This document shows positions 34,092-44,810 of a stretch of DNA of 44,810 bases, piece after piece. The notes below the pieces were generated by a model, which searched no databases, had not been told where the DNA came from, and worked only from the letters and a program-made list of their open reading frames with translations. A program made the translations under genes and the position numbers. The stretch's first letter is position 1; each line of letters begins with the position of its first letter. The DNA comes from Gonium pectorale. Its lineage: Eukaryota; Chlorophyta; Chlorophyceae; Chlamydomonadales; Volvocaceae. The DNA lies in contig LSYV01000004.1 in assembly GCA_001584585.1 (NCBI GenBank), positions 1,978,403-2,023,212 of the forward strand, written 5' to 3'.

Positions 34092-35300
34092 GACGCTAGA
34101 AAAACCAGGCGGTATTGAGGGGTGGAGTGTCGGTGGGTCAGGTCCCGGAGCCGGCCGCGATCTGCCGTACGCGATCCGCCGCATGCACCCAGTGGCACCC
34201 GGGCAAACCGGCTGTGCCCGGCTCTGCCTCGCCACAGAATGCGCACATGGCGGCGATGTATCTTCCTTTTCACTCCGTACGGGGTGCTCCGTAGGGTTTT
34301 GTCGACGTAAGGTTTGTGAGACGAGTAGTTACGGTGCTCGTCTTTATTTTGGCTGGCTGCCGGTTCAAGCCCCCAGCGTTTTGACGCAGGATCGCTGCTG
34401 GGGCGCACTGCGGTTACCTACCTAGCGTGATGGCTTCAAGGGGGCGCCAGGGGCCGTGGCATCCGCAAGGATCTGCGGCATTCGGCGCTCGGCTCCTTGC
34501 AGCGTCCTGTCACGTGGACAGTCACGTCGTGTGTTGCTGGTGCCCAAGAAGGTTAGTTGTAGGGTTGGGGAGGATTGCCTCCGCAGGATGGGAATCTTTA
34601 TCTGTACTGTGCCGTACGCAACGTTGTGTGTCTGTACGTGTTGGTTTTGACGTGAGTGGGTCGGTGTTTGCCGACGTGTACACTGACCATGGCCCCACCA
34701 GCGGACTTGCGCCGCCGAGGGGAGGTCTGTAGTTGGTAGATGTCGTGGAGTGCGGTGGTGCAAACCCAGCCGTTGGAGCCTATGGTTGGATGATGTACTG
34801 CATGTTCAGCCCCGATTGCAAGCCTTGCAAAATGTATCGAATTTGTGGAAGGAAGGGGCTTACGATGCGCTCGGGGTGGTCCAGAGGAGCAGCCTGGGAG
34901 ACCTCTGGCTCAAGGGGTGGGGGGGAGGCCTGGGGCGGGTGCCAAGGGCTGTGGCAAGGCGCCAGGCACGCACGGCACCCTCTCCGAGGGCCGAGGGCAC
35001 CCTCTCCCTGTTACATTGCAACTGGTCCACTCTGCCATAACCGATGTCAGTTTGCACCGCGACTGAGAGGGGGCATCGGAGGGTGGAGGCGGGGACTGCG
35101 TTGCGAGGCGGCACGGAGGATGAGGACGGTCAACCTCCAGGTACTCGAAGCCATTTGTGTTCCCTAGCTCACTATCATGAAGCACTGATACCACATTAGA
35201 ATGAGGAGGCCGGGAGGGGGGCGGTCTCAGATGAGGAAAGTCATCGGCATGAGCATCGAGCTGAGCAATGTCAAGCAGCGACACGGCACTCACGCGTCAT
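34092..35300. other. Intergenic, weak coding-like fragments only
   Basis: Two weak pieces: plus strand near 34803-34920 (LQALQNVSNLWKEGAYDALG), and minus strand 35293-35140 (VSVLHDSELGNTNGFEYLE before a GTTGACC donor-like site). Neither can be joined into a gene or assigned to a family. Confidence 0.3.
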
Positions 35301-36940
35301 GCCTGGTTATGCCGTAGTGCATCCAAGTATTGGTTATCAAGATGAGATGCCGAGGAAGGGATTGGCGCGCTTGGCGCGCGTGGGCGCTCCGGGCACCCAC
35401 CATCGGCCGCGCGGGCGCTTCAGCAAACAGCCACAATGGTGGGCTTCCCAAGCCAACCTGCCAATTTAAGCGCTGAGCCGCACACGTCTCTCATATCTCT
35501 TTCGCCTTTTACTAAAGAGATCAGCGGATGCGGCTCACAGAGGCGCATGTCATCAATATTTGGGAGGTCTTTTGGCCTTCACCCATAAATGAAATACGTC
35601 TATCTTACTAGGTAGTGCCTGTCAGCGAATAGTAGGACATTGAACTACATCGAGTTAACTCGGAGAATATAGTAGTTACAATCAACAATACAATGCCGAC
35701 TTGTATGTGGAGTTGCAAATGGGCTGCCTGCAAGCCAGCAAGAAAACCCAGGAGAAGACGGGAAGGTAGTGAGGTGCCACAATAACGCCTAGCAAAGCTA
35801 CCAAAACACCTACAAAGCCCGAAACGTTATCAAATTACCGCACTGTACATCCAAGTTGTTCATCCCGCAGCAACTACTTAGCTTACAAGGTGCGCGGGTG
35901 GGCCCAACAGCGCCCACCTCAACCGCATATATCGAACCAGGTTGACTCTTGGGACACGAAAATCTATTGTACCAAGTTCAGATACGCCAGCAACGTCGAC
36001 ACATTCCTCCTGGATGGATGCATATTGGATACAATTCCTACAGCCGAGTAGGATACCAGCCACCCACAGCTTCCGGCTTCAGTTTGAGGACAGCAGGTGG
36101 CATAGGAATTTTCAGGCCCGAGCCACTCCGTCTAGCTGTACAGGTGCGCGCGGGCCACCCGATCCGGGCTTCCGCCAACGTGGCGAGGCCTCCAGGTCAC
36201 CCCCGGCCATGGCGGCAACCGCGCCCCACATACGAGACCTGGAAGCAGGGGGTGCCTGATACATGCCCTAGGATGGCGTCATACTTCAAAGACCCGCCGC
36301 GCTCCACTGCCGCGCCGCGCCGCAGCGCCAGGCACTGCTAGTGGCGCCCAGTGCCGTACACCCCTTGTGGGCACCGCAGGCTGTGGGCCACACCAGCTCG
36401 TCACGGCAACAAGGGAATGAAGAGCACGCGCGCCCGCCGCAATTCCGTCACGCCCAACAGCCCCGGCCTCCCGCGCCCTCTGGCGAATATGGCCAATGTA
36501 GGGCGCAGGAACGCGGGCCCAACAAATGTCCCCGCAAATGAAACGGCGACGTCACTGAGTGCCGCAAATCTGCACACCAGACGCCTCCCATCCGGGCATT
36601 GGACATCCGTGCACAAGTACAAAGAAGAGCCGGCGACAAATTCAGGACTGTACTGGGAGTACTCAGGACCAGCCAAAGAAGACGACCACAACGCGCACGA
36701 AGTGAAACACCAAACAATACCGACGGTCAGAGCCATGGCAATGGAATATGATACAGCAATCAAGTACACTACCTGGGTACTAGAAACACATGTCCGGATA
36801 TCAGACAGGCGCCTGCGGCTAGCCCGCAGCCTCCTCGCCATGGCACTGTGACCCGTTGGGCGCGGGAGGGCCGAGACAGGCCACCGCGCCGCGCCCTCCG
36901 CATGCATCATAGCCCGCAATTGAGGACACCTACTACCCTA
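35301..36940. other. GC-poor island, no confident gene
   Basis: From about 35460 to 36800 the sequence is visibly richer in A and T than the flanking exons. The only notable open frame is minus 36841-36401 (146 codons), which starts MARRLRASRRRLSDIRT and has one strongly hydrophobic segment (VVYLIAVSYSIAMALTVGIV), like a signal-anchored membrane protein. Its codons are not the GC-ending set of the accepted genes. Another minus frame (36063-35878) has no support. Could be an insertion of foreign or old mobile DNA. Confidence 0.35.
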
Positions 36941-37090
36941 TGGCCCTTGCTGTGCGCCCTGGCCCTCCGCTTTGCCCCGCCTGCCACTGCCGCCACTCGG
37001 GCATGGTCCCATTCGCCTTAGGCCAGATTCGCAGTCGCCACCCGAGCTGCGAGGGGCGCGCACGAGGGCCATAGCACTCCCCAAAGCGCC

Positions 37091-38505
37091 TCACGGCAGC
37101 AGGTCCGTGTCCGACGGCAGCCACGTGGCCCTGAAGCCGGTGCCGCGACAGCGCTCGCACTTGATGTAGCCCTGAGGGGGAGAGGGGCGGGGCGGGGCGG
37201 GAGGCGACGGGGTTTCAGCAGCACTAGACGCCGCGAGCGCATATAATGGCACCGTCGGTCATTACTCCTGCTCAACAGCAGTGCCCCCAAGGGGCGCAGG
37301 GGCGCCCCGTGGCTGCCCCGACTCCGCCCCATGCTGCCCCAGTCCCAATACACACGGCGCGGAGGGACTGAGGCCAGCCCAACCCGTGGCTTTTCTCCCT
37401 TTTCTGTCTTGCCGCAACTCCCTTACTACAACGTACGGAGGCGCCAGGTCATGTTCAAACGTGCACGATGCGAGGCTGTGCCAGCCCGCCTGTTGGCCCG
37501 GTTCCCACCTTTCCCTTGCACACGGGGCAGTTGTTGGTGTGGGTGGGGGTGCTGGGGTACACCTGGCTGCCCACCATCAGGTAGCCTGGGGGAAGTGATC
37601 CGAGGGGGGGCGAGGGGCGGTGAACTGCCGTCAGCCTTTAAAGCAGGCGGTGGCGAGGAGGGGATACCGGAAAGCAAACAGCCCCAACAGGGGGTGCAGA
37701 ACAGAGAAGAAGGAAGGACAAGCAAGACAAGAGAAGCACGTGGAGAGCAAAATGCAGGGAGCGGGAGGGAAGGAGAGCACGGGGCCCGGGCATGACAGAG
37801 TTTAGGTACTTGCATGGCCGCAATGATACACGTCCGCTCCCCACGTCTAATTCCCACCTAAAAACTGTCGAAGAAAGCGGGAGGCGGGCGGGTTGCAACA
37901 TGCACCTCAACCCGCCGGCCCACCTGTCCCGTGGCACCAGTTGCATTCCTCCTCTTTGCGGCCCTGGCAGCAGTCGCACGTCTTGGGTCGGCCGGGCTGT
38001 GGACCATGGGGCATGGAATGGGCTAGGTTTGCCGGACTGGACGGGGTTTGCACGCCCCACCACTTGAGGGAGCACACCGTCAGGGCCAACCCGGCACACA
38101 AGGCAGACCAGAGTCAAGTTCCAGGTGCAGCTGCTCGCCTTCGCAAGATGCCGCAAGGCCTTAACCAGCAGGCCCCACATCGCTGGGTGCCAGGCCACGC
38201 CCTACCCGCGCAATCTTCCACGCCAGCTCGAAGTGTCGCGCCAGCTTCTGAAGTCGCTGTGGGTCGGCAACTGTGCCTAGTTCCGTGGCCAGCTCCGAGT
38301 CAAGCTCATCCTCGCCTAGGTGGGGTACGGGTGGGATGGTCATCTGCCGGACATTGACTGTTGCGCGACACGTCAAGCGGGCCGAGCAGGCCAGGCGACG
38401 CGTTATGCTTACTATCGAAGCTTTGCCGCAGCGCGTCTTTGCTCTTGGCTCGGCAGCAGACTGATGCGCGCGTTGAGGCGCAGTGAGGCAGCGCTGAGGC
38501 TGCAT
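37091..38505 (-). CDS. DnaJ-type (CxxCxGxG) zinc-finger protein, probably plastid-targeted
   Basis: Four exons on the minus strand, 38505-38206, 37996-37924, 37585-37509 and 37171-37091, joined with consistent phases (0, 1, 0) to give 176 residues. Residues 1 to about 50 are basic and rich in Ala, Ser and Arg, like an algal plastid transit peptide. A helical stretch, ELATELGTVADPQRLQKLAR, follows. The C-terminal half holds four Cys pairs: CDCCQG (107-112), CNWCHGTG (118-125), CPVCKGKG (144-151) and CERCRGTG (155-162), then FRATWLP and the stop. This is the cysteine-rich domain of DnaJ without a J domain, as in plant and algal chloroplast zinc-finger proteins (BSD2/PSA2-like) that aid protein folding or photosynthetic complex assembly. 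Function is inferred from the family; the exact orthologue is not clear. Divergent from the pfkB gene. Confidence 0.85.
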
Positions 38506-39090
38506 GGCATGCTCTGAGCTGTCTCTGCCGCAGCCCTGAGGCAGTAGGGCGAGCTATGGCGCCTGGGCCTGAAGCGAGCATGACGTGGCGCAGGTCCCAA
38601 ATTCGGTTCCGATAGGGTAAGAGCGTTTGTTGGTTAAGAGCTGCAAAGCGTAGAAGGGACTGCGGACGCGCTCGGTTCAAATCAGGTTCCGACAACGCCG
38701 GAAACAGACCGTCACAGCAGCAGGACTATAGCACAAGGGTATAGAGGTGGCAGACGTGTGAGTTGCATTATATTGTATATGGAGGGTATTTGCCTGCCTT
38801 CTGGATACCGGCCGGGCGCCGTGCACGCCGTGGAATCGCGGTGTGTTTCGACCCGGGTTTTTTTTGGCTTACGAATCGCACTGCAGTCCAATGACCATCC
38901 CGCTGCCCCGCGCCCCGTGCGCCAAGCCCTTTGGCTCAGGGCCCCTCGCTAAATCGCGCCTGGCGAGATGCGACCGACGCTCGATGTCCATTAAGGCCAG
39001 CGCCGCAGCGGTTTTTAAGGTATTACATACCGACAAACTCTTAGGATTCCGTAGTCGTGGGTTGGCGAGCGAGCATCACAACAGCCTAAA
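38506..39090. promoter_or_regulatory. Shared divergent upstream region of the zinc-finger and pfkB genes
   Basis: 585 bases between two divergent start codons. Contains GTTGCATTATATTGTATATGG (38762-38782 region), which has TATA-like stretches. I see no defined operator or box beyond that. Confidence 0.35.
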
Positions 39091-42000
39091 ATGCGTGCGC
39101 GCTGCAAATGCCAGGGATGCGACAAGCCTCTTGATCGGCCAATCAAAGTGGTCGGCATGGGCAGCTGCGGCGTGGACTACCTGGCGTCAGTCGCCGCGTA
39201 CCCCCGGCCCGATGAAAAACTCCGCACGGAGACCCTCGAGGTGTGCCTAACAGGAACCTCCTCAACATACGGCGCCGAACGGGACCGCCGCTTGGGAGGG
39301 GTTTCAAGGGCGAAACGGAAACAGGGGCGGGGACGGGGGGACGGGCCAGCATCGCCTGTGCGCTGACCCTAATGCGGCTCCTGTTGGGCGCTCTTTAACA
39401 AGGGGTGGGCGTCGGCACTACGGTGGAATGTGCGTGGCAAGACGGCAGCCCGGCAGCGAGGGGAAGGGATGCCTGCTTCCCATCACGTGGCTCTGACGCG
39501 ACCGGCTGCTGGGGCCTACGGCCCGCTCAGCAGATTGCGGGTGTGCCTTACGCACGCGGGCGCTGTGCACTCGTCCTCTACGCTCCGCCCGCCTCTCGCC
39601 GCAATCCACAGCACAGCTCAGCACAGCACAGCCCAGTGCTTCCCTCCCCGCCCGCCCCCGCGCCCCCATCACCCCACCACTGCCGCCACAGACTCAGGGC
39701 GGCGGCAACGCGGCCAACGCGCTCACCGCCGCTGCGCGCCTGGGGCTGTCCGCCAGCCTGGTCACCAAGGTGTGGTGGCGCCCGCGATGGTGGGGGCGAG
39801 GGCCGCGGTTGGTGGTTGCTGTGCGTCAGCGTCCCCGGTGCTGAGTCTCCAGGTTGCCTGAGGCGTCAGGCGGCGGCGGCGGCGGCGAGGACACGGGGCC
39901 TGGATCTCTGGAGTCTGTGAGCCTGCGCCGCAAGCCCGTTTCCGTGCCCCTGTTCCAGTGCCCAAGCCGTCCGACACAGCAGTCCACCGCTGCCGCCGTG
40001 CCGCCCACTATCCCTCTCCCTGTACCTCTGTATATGTCCTATGTGCGTAACAGCGTACCGAAAACACATATGCTTAATGTGCTTGTGTCCGCGCCTACGC
40101 CTATCGGCCCGCTGCATGGCCGCCCGCAGATCGGAGGTGATGGGCTCGGTGACGGCATGCTCAGGTGGGCGCAGCGGGGCACGTCCCCTGCGGCGTGGGG
40201 TGTGGGGCGTGGAGGTAATGACGAAGGGAAACGGGTCGCGTCGCGGTCACTGAAGCGCATACACAATAAGAAGGAGTAGTGGAGGCCTTGGCGTAGTTGT
40301 AGACGTCAGGCGGCGTGGGGGATGGGGGGTGTATGTGTGGTACGGTATACGGGCCGATGGCGAGGGCGTGGGCGCAGGTGTGGGTATGGACAGCGGGTAT
40401 GGTTGCCATGTAAGGATGCGAGGCGACGCGCGCGAGGGGTGGTTTCGGGCGCCGGATCCGTCAGCGCCAGCCGGGGTGTTGCAGGTACAGCGGCGGTGGT
40501 GGCGCCGCCGCTGTGGCGAAGGCGGCAGCTGCGGCGACCTGGTGACCCGTCCGGCAGGCAGCTCCAGCGGGCTGCGGGTGCCGAGGGCACTCTTTCAGCC
40601 GCCACAGCAGCAGGCGTGGGCCCCGCCCCCCCCCCCGCCACCCCGGGGGCTCCCCACACCTTGCATCAAGGCACGGCTCCATGGATGGAAAGAAAACTGA
40701 TGCTCGGCCCGGAGCGGGCCGGAGCGGGCCTCCGCGGTCGCCGTGCGGGGTCCCGCGGGCCGCTGCCCACGTGGAACGTGGCCCCCGCCTACCGCCGCTG
40801 CGGGTCGCACCCTCCCGCCTCCCGTCTTCCCCCCCGGCCCCAGCCGATGCGCAGCGCCACCACTCCGCATCCATCTGCTCCCAGCCCCTCCCGCCTTTCC
40901 CCCCGCTCCCGCTCCCCTCCCGCTCCCGTTCGTGTTGCGTTCGCGCTCGCGTCCTGCACTCCTCACCACCCTCTTCAGCTCCCCTCCCCCCTCTCGCTTC
41001 CCCCTCTCCCGTCCCCCCCTCAGCGAGCTGCGCGCCGACGGCATCGACACCAGCGCGGTGCTGCGGGCTGCGGGCCACCCCTCGCCCTTCACCTACATCA
41101 TCGTGGACCGCACGGGTGGGGCGGAGTGGGGCGGGGCGGCGCGCAGTGCCCCGGCCTCTTGTGGCGCCCTCGTGGGGTTGGGGCTGGGGCGGGCCAGGCC
41201 GGAAGCCCGGGCCGTGTTGCTGCCGAGTGCCCAGGGTGGGGCTGGCGAGGCACGGGGCTAGCCGCGTCCCTCCCCCATCCGCCCACGTACCGGTCACCCC
41301 CCGCCCGCCCACGAACCGCACCGCCATGCGCGCACGGAGGGGCGAAGGGCGTGCGGTCCTGCCGCCCCTCCGCACACACCCGCGCCACGCAGAAGCCCTG
41401 CCGCCGGCCCGTCCGCCCGCGCACCCACGCACCGCCCCACCCCTACACGCACCCGAGCCCTCCTCTACCCTCCTGGCAATGCGCCTAACCCCTCCGGCGC
41501 CCTCTCGCCGCGCTCTCCCGCGCCAGGCGGCACCCGCACCTGCATCCATACCCCCGGCGCCCCCCTGGAGCCGTCCGAGATGACGCCGGCGCTGCTGGAG
41601 GGCGTGCTGAGCGACGCGGCGCTGGTGTACTTTGACGGGCGGCTCACGGAGGCGGCGGTGCTGCTGGCCCGGGCGGCGCGGGCCAGGGGCATCCCGGTGA
41701 TCCGGGGCCGCCTCTGGGCGGGGAGGGTCGCGTCCGGGTGGCAGTAGGGGGCCGGAGGCAGAGGCGGAGGCGAGGCCGTGGGGGGAGGATAGCTGGGTTG
41801 CGGGCGCCGGGAGGGGTTTGCCACGGGCCCACGAGGATGTTCTCTCCTATTCGAGAGGTGACCGTACGGTACGGAAGTTTGAAGGACCTGTACCGCAAGT
41901 CCGTGCTGTAGACTTGCTTGCAACTTGGTGTAGACCGTCCTGGGCCCGCCCTCCCGTCCCCAAAGCTCTGCCGGAGGCTGAGCGGCCCCGCTCCTCCCTC

Positions 42001-43887
42001 TCCATTCCCTTCGGCTGCCCCTCTGCCCCTCTGCCCCTCTGCCCCTCTTGCGCCGCCTTCCCCCACCTCTCTCCCCGTAGCGGTGCTTCGGGACGACATG
42101 CGCCTCCGGCCTCTATGTAGTGAGAACGATGTTTTCCTGTTCCAACCTCCGTTGCGGGATAAGAATGCGCCCCGGGCTTCTCTACTGAGAATGCCTTTCC
42201 CCGCCGCCCCATCCCTCCCGCCTGTCGCCGGCCCCATCAGGTGCTGGTGGAGGCCGAGCGGCTGCGCCCCTCCCTGGAGTTGCTGCTGGCGGAGGCCGAC
42301 TATGTGGTCACGTCCGAGCACTTCCCTCGCGACTGGACGGGTGGGCGGTCCGGGGGTGGCGGATGGGGGCTGGGGTCGTAGCACTAGTGGCAAGCCTGTT
42401 TGTGGATCAGCCGATGACGCGCCAACTGGAGGGGTTAGGGCGTTGGCTTGGGGCGTTTATGGATGGCGGCTCCTCGCCCCCTCCCCCCACCCGGGTTGCT
42501 CGCCTTGGTTGTCCAAACCGCAATGTCGCCATTCTTTGGGGCTGCCCGCACGTCGGGCCGCAGGTGAGGCGGGCGCCGCGGACGCAGTGCTGGCGACGAT
42601 GGAGCGCCTGCCCCGCGCCGCCTGGCTCATCACCACCATGGGGACGCGCGGGGCGCTGCTGCTGGAGCGGCCCTCGCCGGCGGCGGTGGCGCAGGCGGCG
42701 GCGGCAGCGCGCGAGGCGACGCTGGAGGCGGTGGTGTCGGAGGAGCTGGCGCCGGCGCTGGCGGAGCGGAAGGCCGAGCGTGCGGCGGAGGCGGCGGCGG
42801 CGGCGGTGTGCGTTAGCGGATCGGGGCTTGCGATTGGCGCGGGGGAGGTGGCGGAGGCGGAGGGCTGGCGGCGCCTGCACTACTCGGCGGCCAGGTGACT
42901 GTGAGGGCGAGCAGTGAACCAGGCAGCAGACACTCACCAGGGGTTGGCTACACCTTTGGGGAGCATGTGGCACGAGCCACTTAGGGGTAGGGTACGTCAT
43001 AGTAGTACCAGGGGTGCATGGCCTCGAGCTTGTGCAGGGCACAGAAGATACGAGGATGTGAAGAATATAAAGAAGAATAGTGGAAATAGTAGAAGCAATA
43101 CGAGGGTATGTCGCGCCTCGCGCCAGCCTGCCGCGTCGCTGACGACGTCTCCCGTCCACCCACCCCTCCCCCCGCTTGCGCCTTGGGCTCCTCTGATGAG
43201 GACACTCCCAGCCCCTTGGCCCACCCCTCCACTCCCTCGCGTGTGCCTGTGCGCCGCCCTCTCCCCGTCTCCCCCACATAGGGACACCGCCCAGGCGGCG
43301 CGGCAGGCGGCGGCCGCGGCAGAGCGCGCGGCGGCGCTCAACGCCGACGCCGGCCGGGCGGATAGCTACGGCGGTGCGGCCTCCGCGCCCTCGTCAGCGG
43401 TGGAGGCGTCTTCGGGCGGAGTGGTGGCGCGGGTGACCATGGCCTCTATCGCGTCCATACCAAAGGTGCGTACGTGCAACGGCCTGTCTGGCATCATGGG
43501 CGCGTGGCCCTCGGGCAAATCGTATTGCGCGTGAGGGACCTGGCCGATCTGCGACCGGCCTGGGCTGTCCAAGCCCGCGACGAGAGAGGAGGATGATACC
43601 GTTGGGAAGGGACTCTTGACCTGCCTGTGTGGGAGTGAGTGTCATGGGGAGCCTGCCACACGCGACTGAACGGGGCCCGCGCCCCGCAGGAGGCGGTGGT
43701 GGACACGACTGGCGCCGGAGACGCCTTTATTGGAAGCGTGCTGTACGGGCTGTCGACGGGAATGGCGTTGATGGACACGCTCCGGCTCGCGGCCGTCGTG
43801 GCGGCATGCAAGTGCACCGCGCTGGGCGCGCGGGCCGGCCTGCCCAAGCGATCGCAGCTGGCTAAGGAAATCCTCGGGGCGGCGTGA
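39091..43887 (+). CDS. pfkB-family carbohydrate kinase (ribokinase-like)
   Basis: ATP-dependent kinase of the ribokinase fold; substrate (sugar or nucleoside) not determined. Exons: 39091-39240, 39692-39769, 40130-40164, 41024-41115, 41527-41696, 42241-42340, 42564-42894, 43282-43465 and 43690-43887. All phases agree and give 445 residues. Motifs in order: GMGSCGVDYLA near the N-terminus, substrate-binding TQGGGNAANAL (51-61), SPFTYIIVDRTGGTRTCIHT, and the anion-hole/catalytic motif DTTGAGDAF with catalytic Asp about 391. The pattern resembles plant pfkB proteins such as the one at Arabidopsis At5g43910, from memory. An Ala-rich insertion of about 135 residues (245-380) separates GTRGALLLER from the DTTGAGD motif. 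The donor after 41696 (GTGATC) is weak. No clear transit peptide. A TGTAA signal follows 126 bases after the stop. Confidence 0.88.
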
Positions 43888-44265
43888 GCGAGGTGGCCCG
43901 GTGGAGGGCCTCGGCGGAAGGAGCCCGTCGGTCCGCGCCCACCGGAATTCTACGGATACCGTACGGATTTGGGCAGCACCCGATGCTGCGAAACCGTCGT
44001 CCCGAAATTCCCTGTAACCAAGCAGTCTCCTTATGCGCATATCTCGCTTCGCTCCTTCGCCCGACTCTTTCATCTCGCCATTTGAAAACCGAGCGATCAG
44101 CGCGGGCAGCATATGCAATCGGTGTTAGATGATGAAACACTGCTGGAAAATGCACAACAAAAGACACTTCACATCGCCTCGCATGCCCGCCACTGCTGCA
44201 AGCCCTACGTGGAAGCTGCCCGCCTACTTGCTTGCACATGTGCTTGACCTCCAGTCCCTAGCCGT
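43888..44265. other. pfkB 3' UTR and upstream region of the Kazal-like gene
   Basis: Apart from TGTAA at 44013, nothing recognisable. Composition becomes less GC-rich toward the next ATG. Confidence 0.4.
44013..44017 (+). other. TGTAA polyadenylation signal of the pfkB gene
   Basis: The volvocine poly(A) signal pentamer, 126 bases after the pfkB stop codon and before the next gene start. Confidence 0.6.
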
Positions 44266-44467
44266 ATGAGTGGCCGAATCGGCGCCGTCCTCCTGCTGGG
44301 GGCGGTCGGCCTGCTGGCGTACCTCGCCAGCGCGCAGCCATCGAGCTGCGTCAACTGCTATGGAGAGCGCCATTCGCCTGTGTGCACGACAGTGGGGATA
44401 ACATTACCATCGGCCTGCCTAGCGAGCTGCCAGGGGCTGCGGGTGGCGCACAAGGGCACGTGCCATG
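44266..44467 (+). CDS. Secreted Kazal-type protease-inhibitor-like protein, first exon, partial
   Basis: ATG at 44266 opens a typical signal peptide (MSGRIGAVLLLGAVGLLAYL then ASAQ). It is followed by a Cys-rich domain: CVNCYGERHSPVCTTVGITL, PSACLASCQG, and a last Cys in HKGTC. The PVC-xxx-G-x-T-x-x-S-x-C order with six Cys fits a Kazal-like fold, which inhibits serine proteases in the extracellular space or wall. The exon ends in phase 1 at CATG|GTGCGA (44467). The remainder should lie in the last 340 bases or beyond the window; a possible acceptor is CCCGCAG at 44723-44729, but the exon after it is not convincing. Confidence 0.75.
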
Positions 44468-44810
44468 GTGCGAGAGAGGCGAGCCGCTCACCCAAACCGC
44501 TTCTTAGGCCAGAAGTCAGGAGATGGGAGAGGCGGTTGTGGGGGAGTGGATCCGGGGCCTATGGTGGCAGCACGCGAGCTCGGGGCGGCAGCGGGTGAGG
44601 GTGGGTCATGGAGGCGGCTGTCCCTGGGGCCACGGAGCCGGAATCGGCCAAGCCGTACGATTTTGCTGAGGGCAGCCATCAATCTCTGTTGCTGTTTGTT
44701 CTGTACCGGAGGGAACGAGGGCCCCGCAGGGCAGCCGTACACAAGTACGGGGAGCCACTTACACTTCTCAACTGTCTTGCTCTGTACCCGCCCGCCCTAC
44801 TGGAAACGTC
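44468..44810 (+). other. Intron and unresolved sequence of the Kazal-like gene
   Basis: Begins with the donor GTGCGA. No confident second exon was identified before the window ends. Confidence 0.4.

Noticed and set aside
34355..34385. CGGTTCAAGCCCC, resembling a tRNA T-arm
   Set aside because: No cloverleaf upstream within 80 bases.
38660..38700. GGTTCAAATC, resembling a tRNA T-loop
   Set aside because: No matching acceptor, anticodon or D arms can be folded around it.
40461..41549. 362-codon minus-strand frame
   Set aside because: Antisense to pfkB exons and its GC-rich introns; composition is Gly/Arg/Ala only.

Overview
The window reads as nuclear DNA of a volvocine (Chlamydomonas/Gonium/Volvox-type) green alga. 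Genes are split into many short exons by GT-AG introns. Real exons are GC-rich with third positions almost always G or C, introns carry simple repeats, and a TGTAA polyadenylation signal follows one gene. Two runs of N (11406-11442, 33418-33437) show a draft assembly. Exon models were built by hand from reading frame, splice dinucleotides and phase agreement; no search was run.

Layout. 1-680 (minus): two exons of a protein kinase that runs off the left edge. 680-6040: no intact gene, but dispersed coding relics and small repeats. 6042-8375 (minus): a 777-codon uninterrupted frame rich in Ala/Gly/Ser/Pro, function unknown. 8376-10620: no recognisable gene; it holds an inverted copy of the window's left end. 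10624-12090 (minus): the 3' part of a non-LTR retrotransposon, with 486 bases repeated exactly on both sides of an N gap. 12632-21895 (plus): a multi-exon receptor-like TKL kinase with an extracellular region, one membrane span and a kinase domain; it has a possible nonsense codon and a phase mismatch. 21896-22537 (plus): frameshifted coding relic. 24790-33496 (plus): DGAT1, an MBOAT acyltransferase with an N-terminal coiled coil and PH domain, its C-terminus broken by a gap. 33500-35300: relics. 35300-36900: an island visibly poorer in GC. 37091-38505 (minus): DnaJ-type zinc-finger protein, probably plastidic. 39091-43887 (plus): pfkB-family sugar kinase. 44266 onward (plus): secreted Kazal-like protein, cut by the right edge.

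The genes do not form a pathway. DGAT1 makes triacylglycerol, the pfkB protein phosphorylates a sugar or nucleoside, the zinc-finger protein probably helps protein folding in the plastid, and the kinases are signalling proteins. The zinc-finger and pfkB genes are divergent and share a 585-base upstream region. The most unusual items are the zipper-PH-DGAT1 architecture, a duplicated 3' splice site in front of the DGAT1 DWWN exon, the lesions in the receptor kinase, and the assembly duplication in the retroelement.
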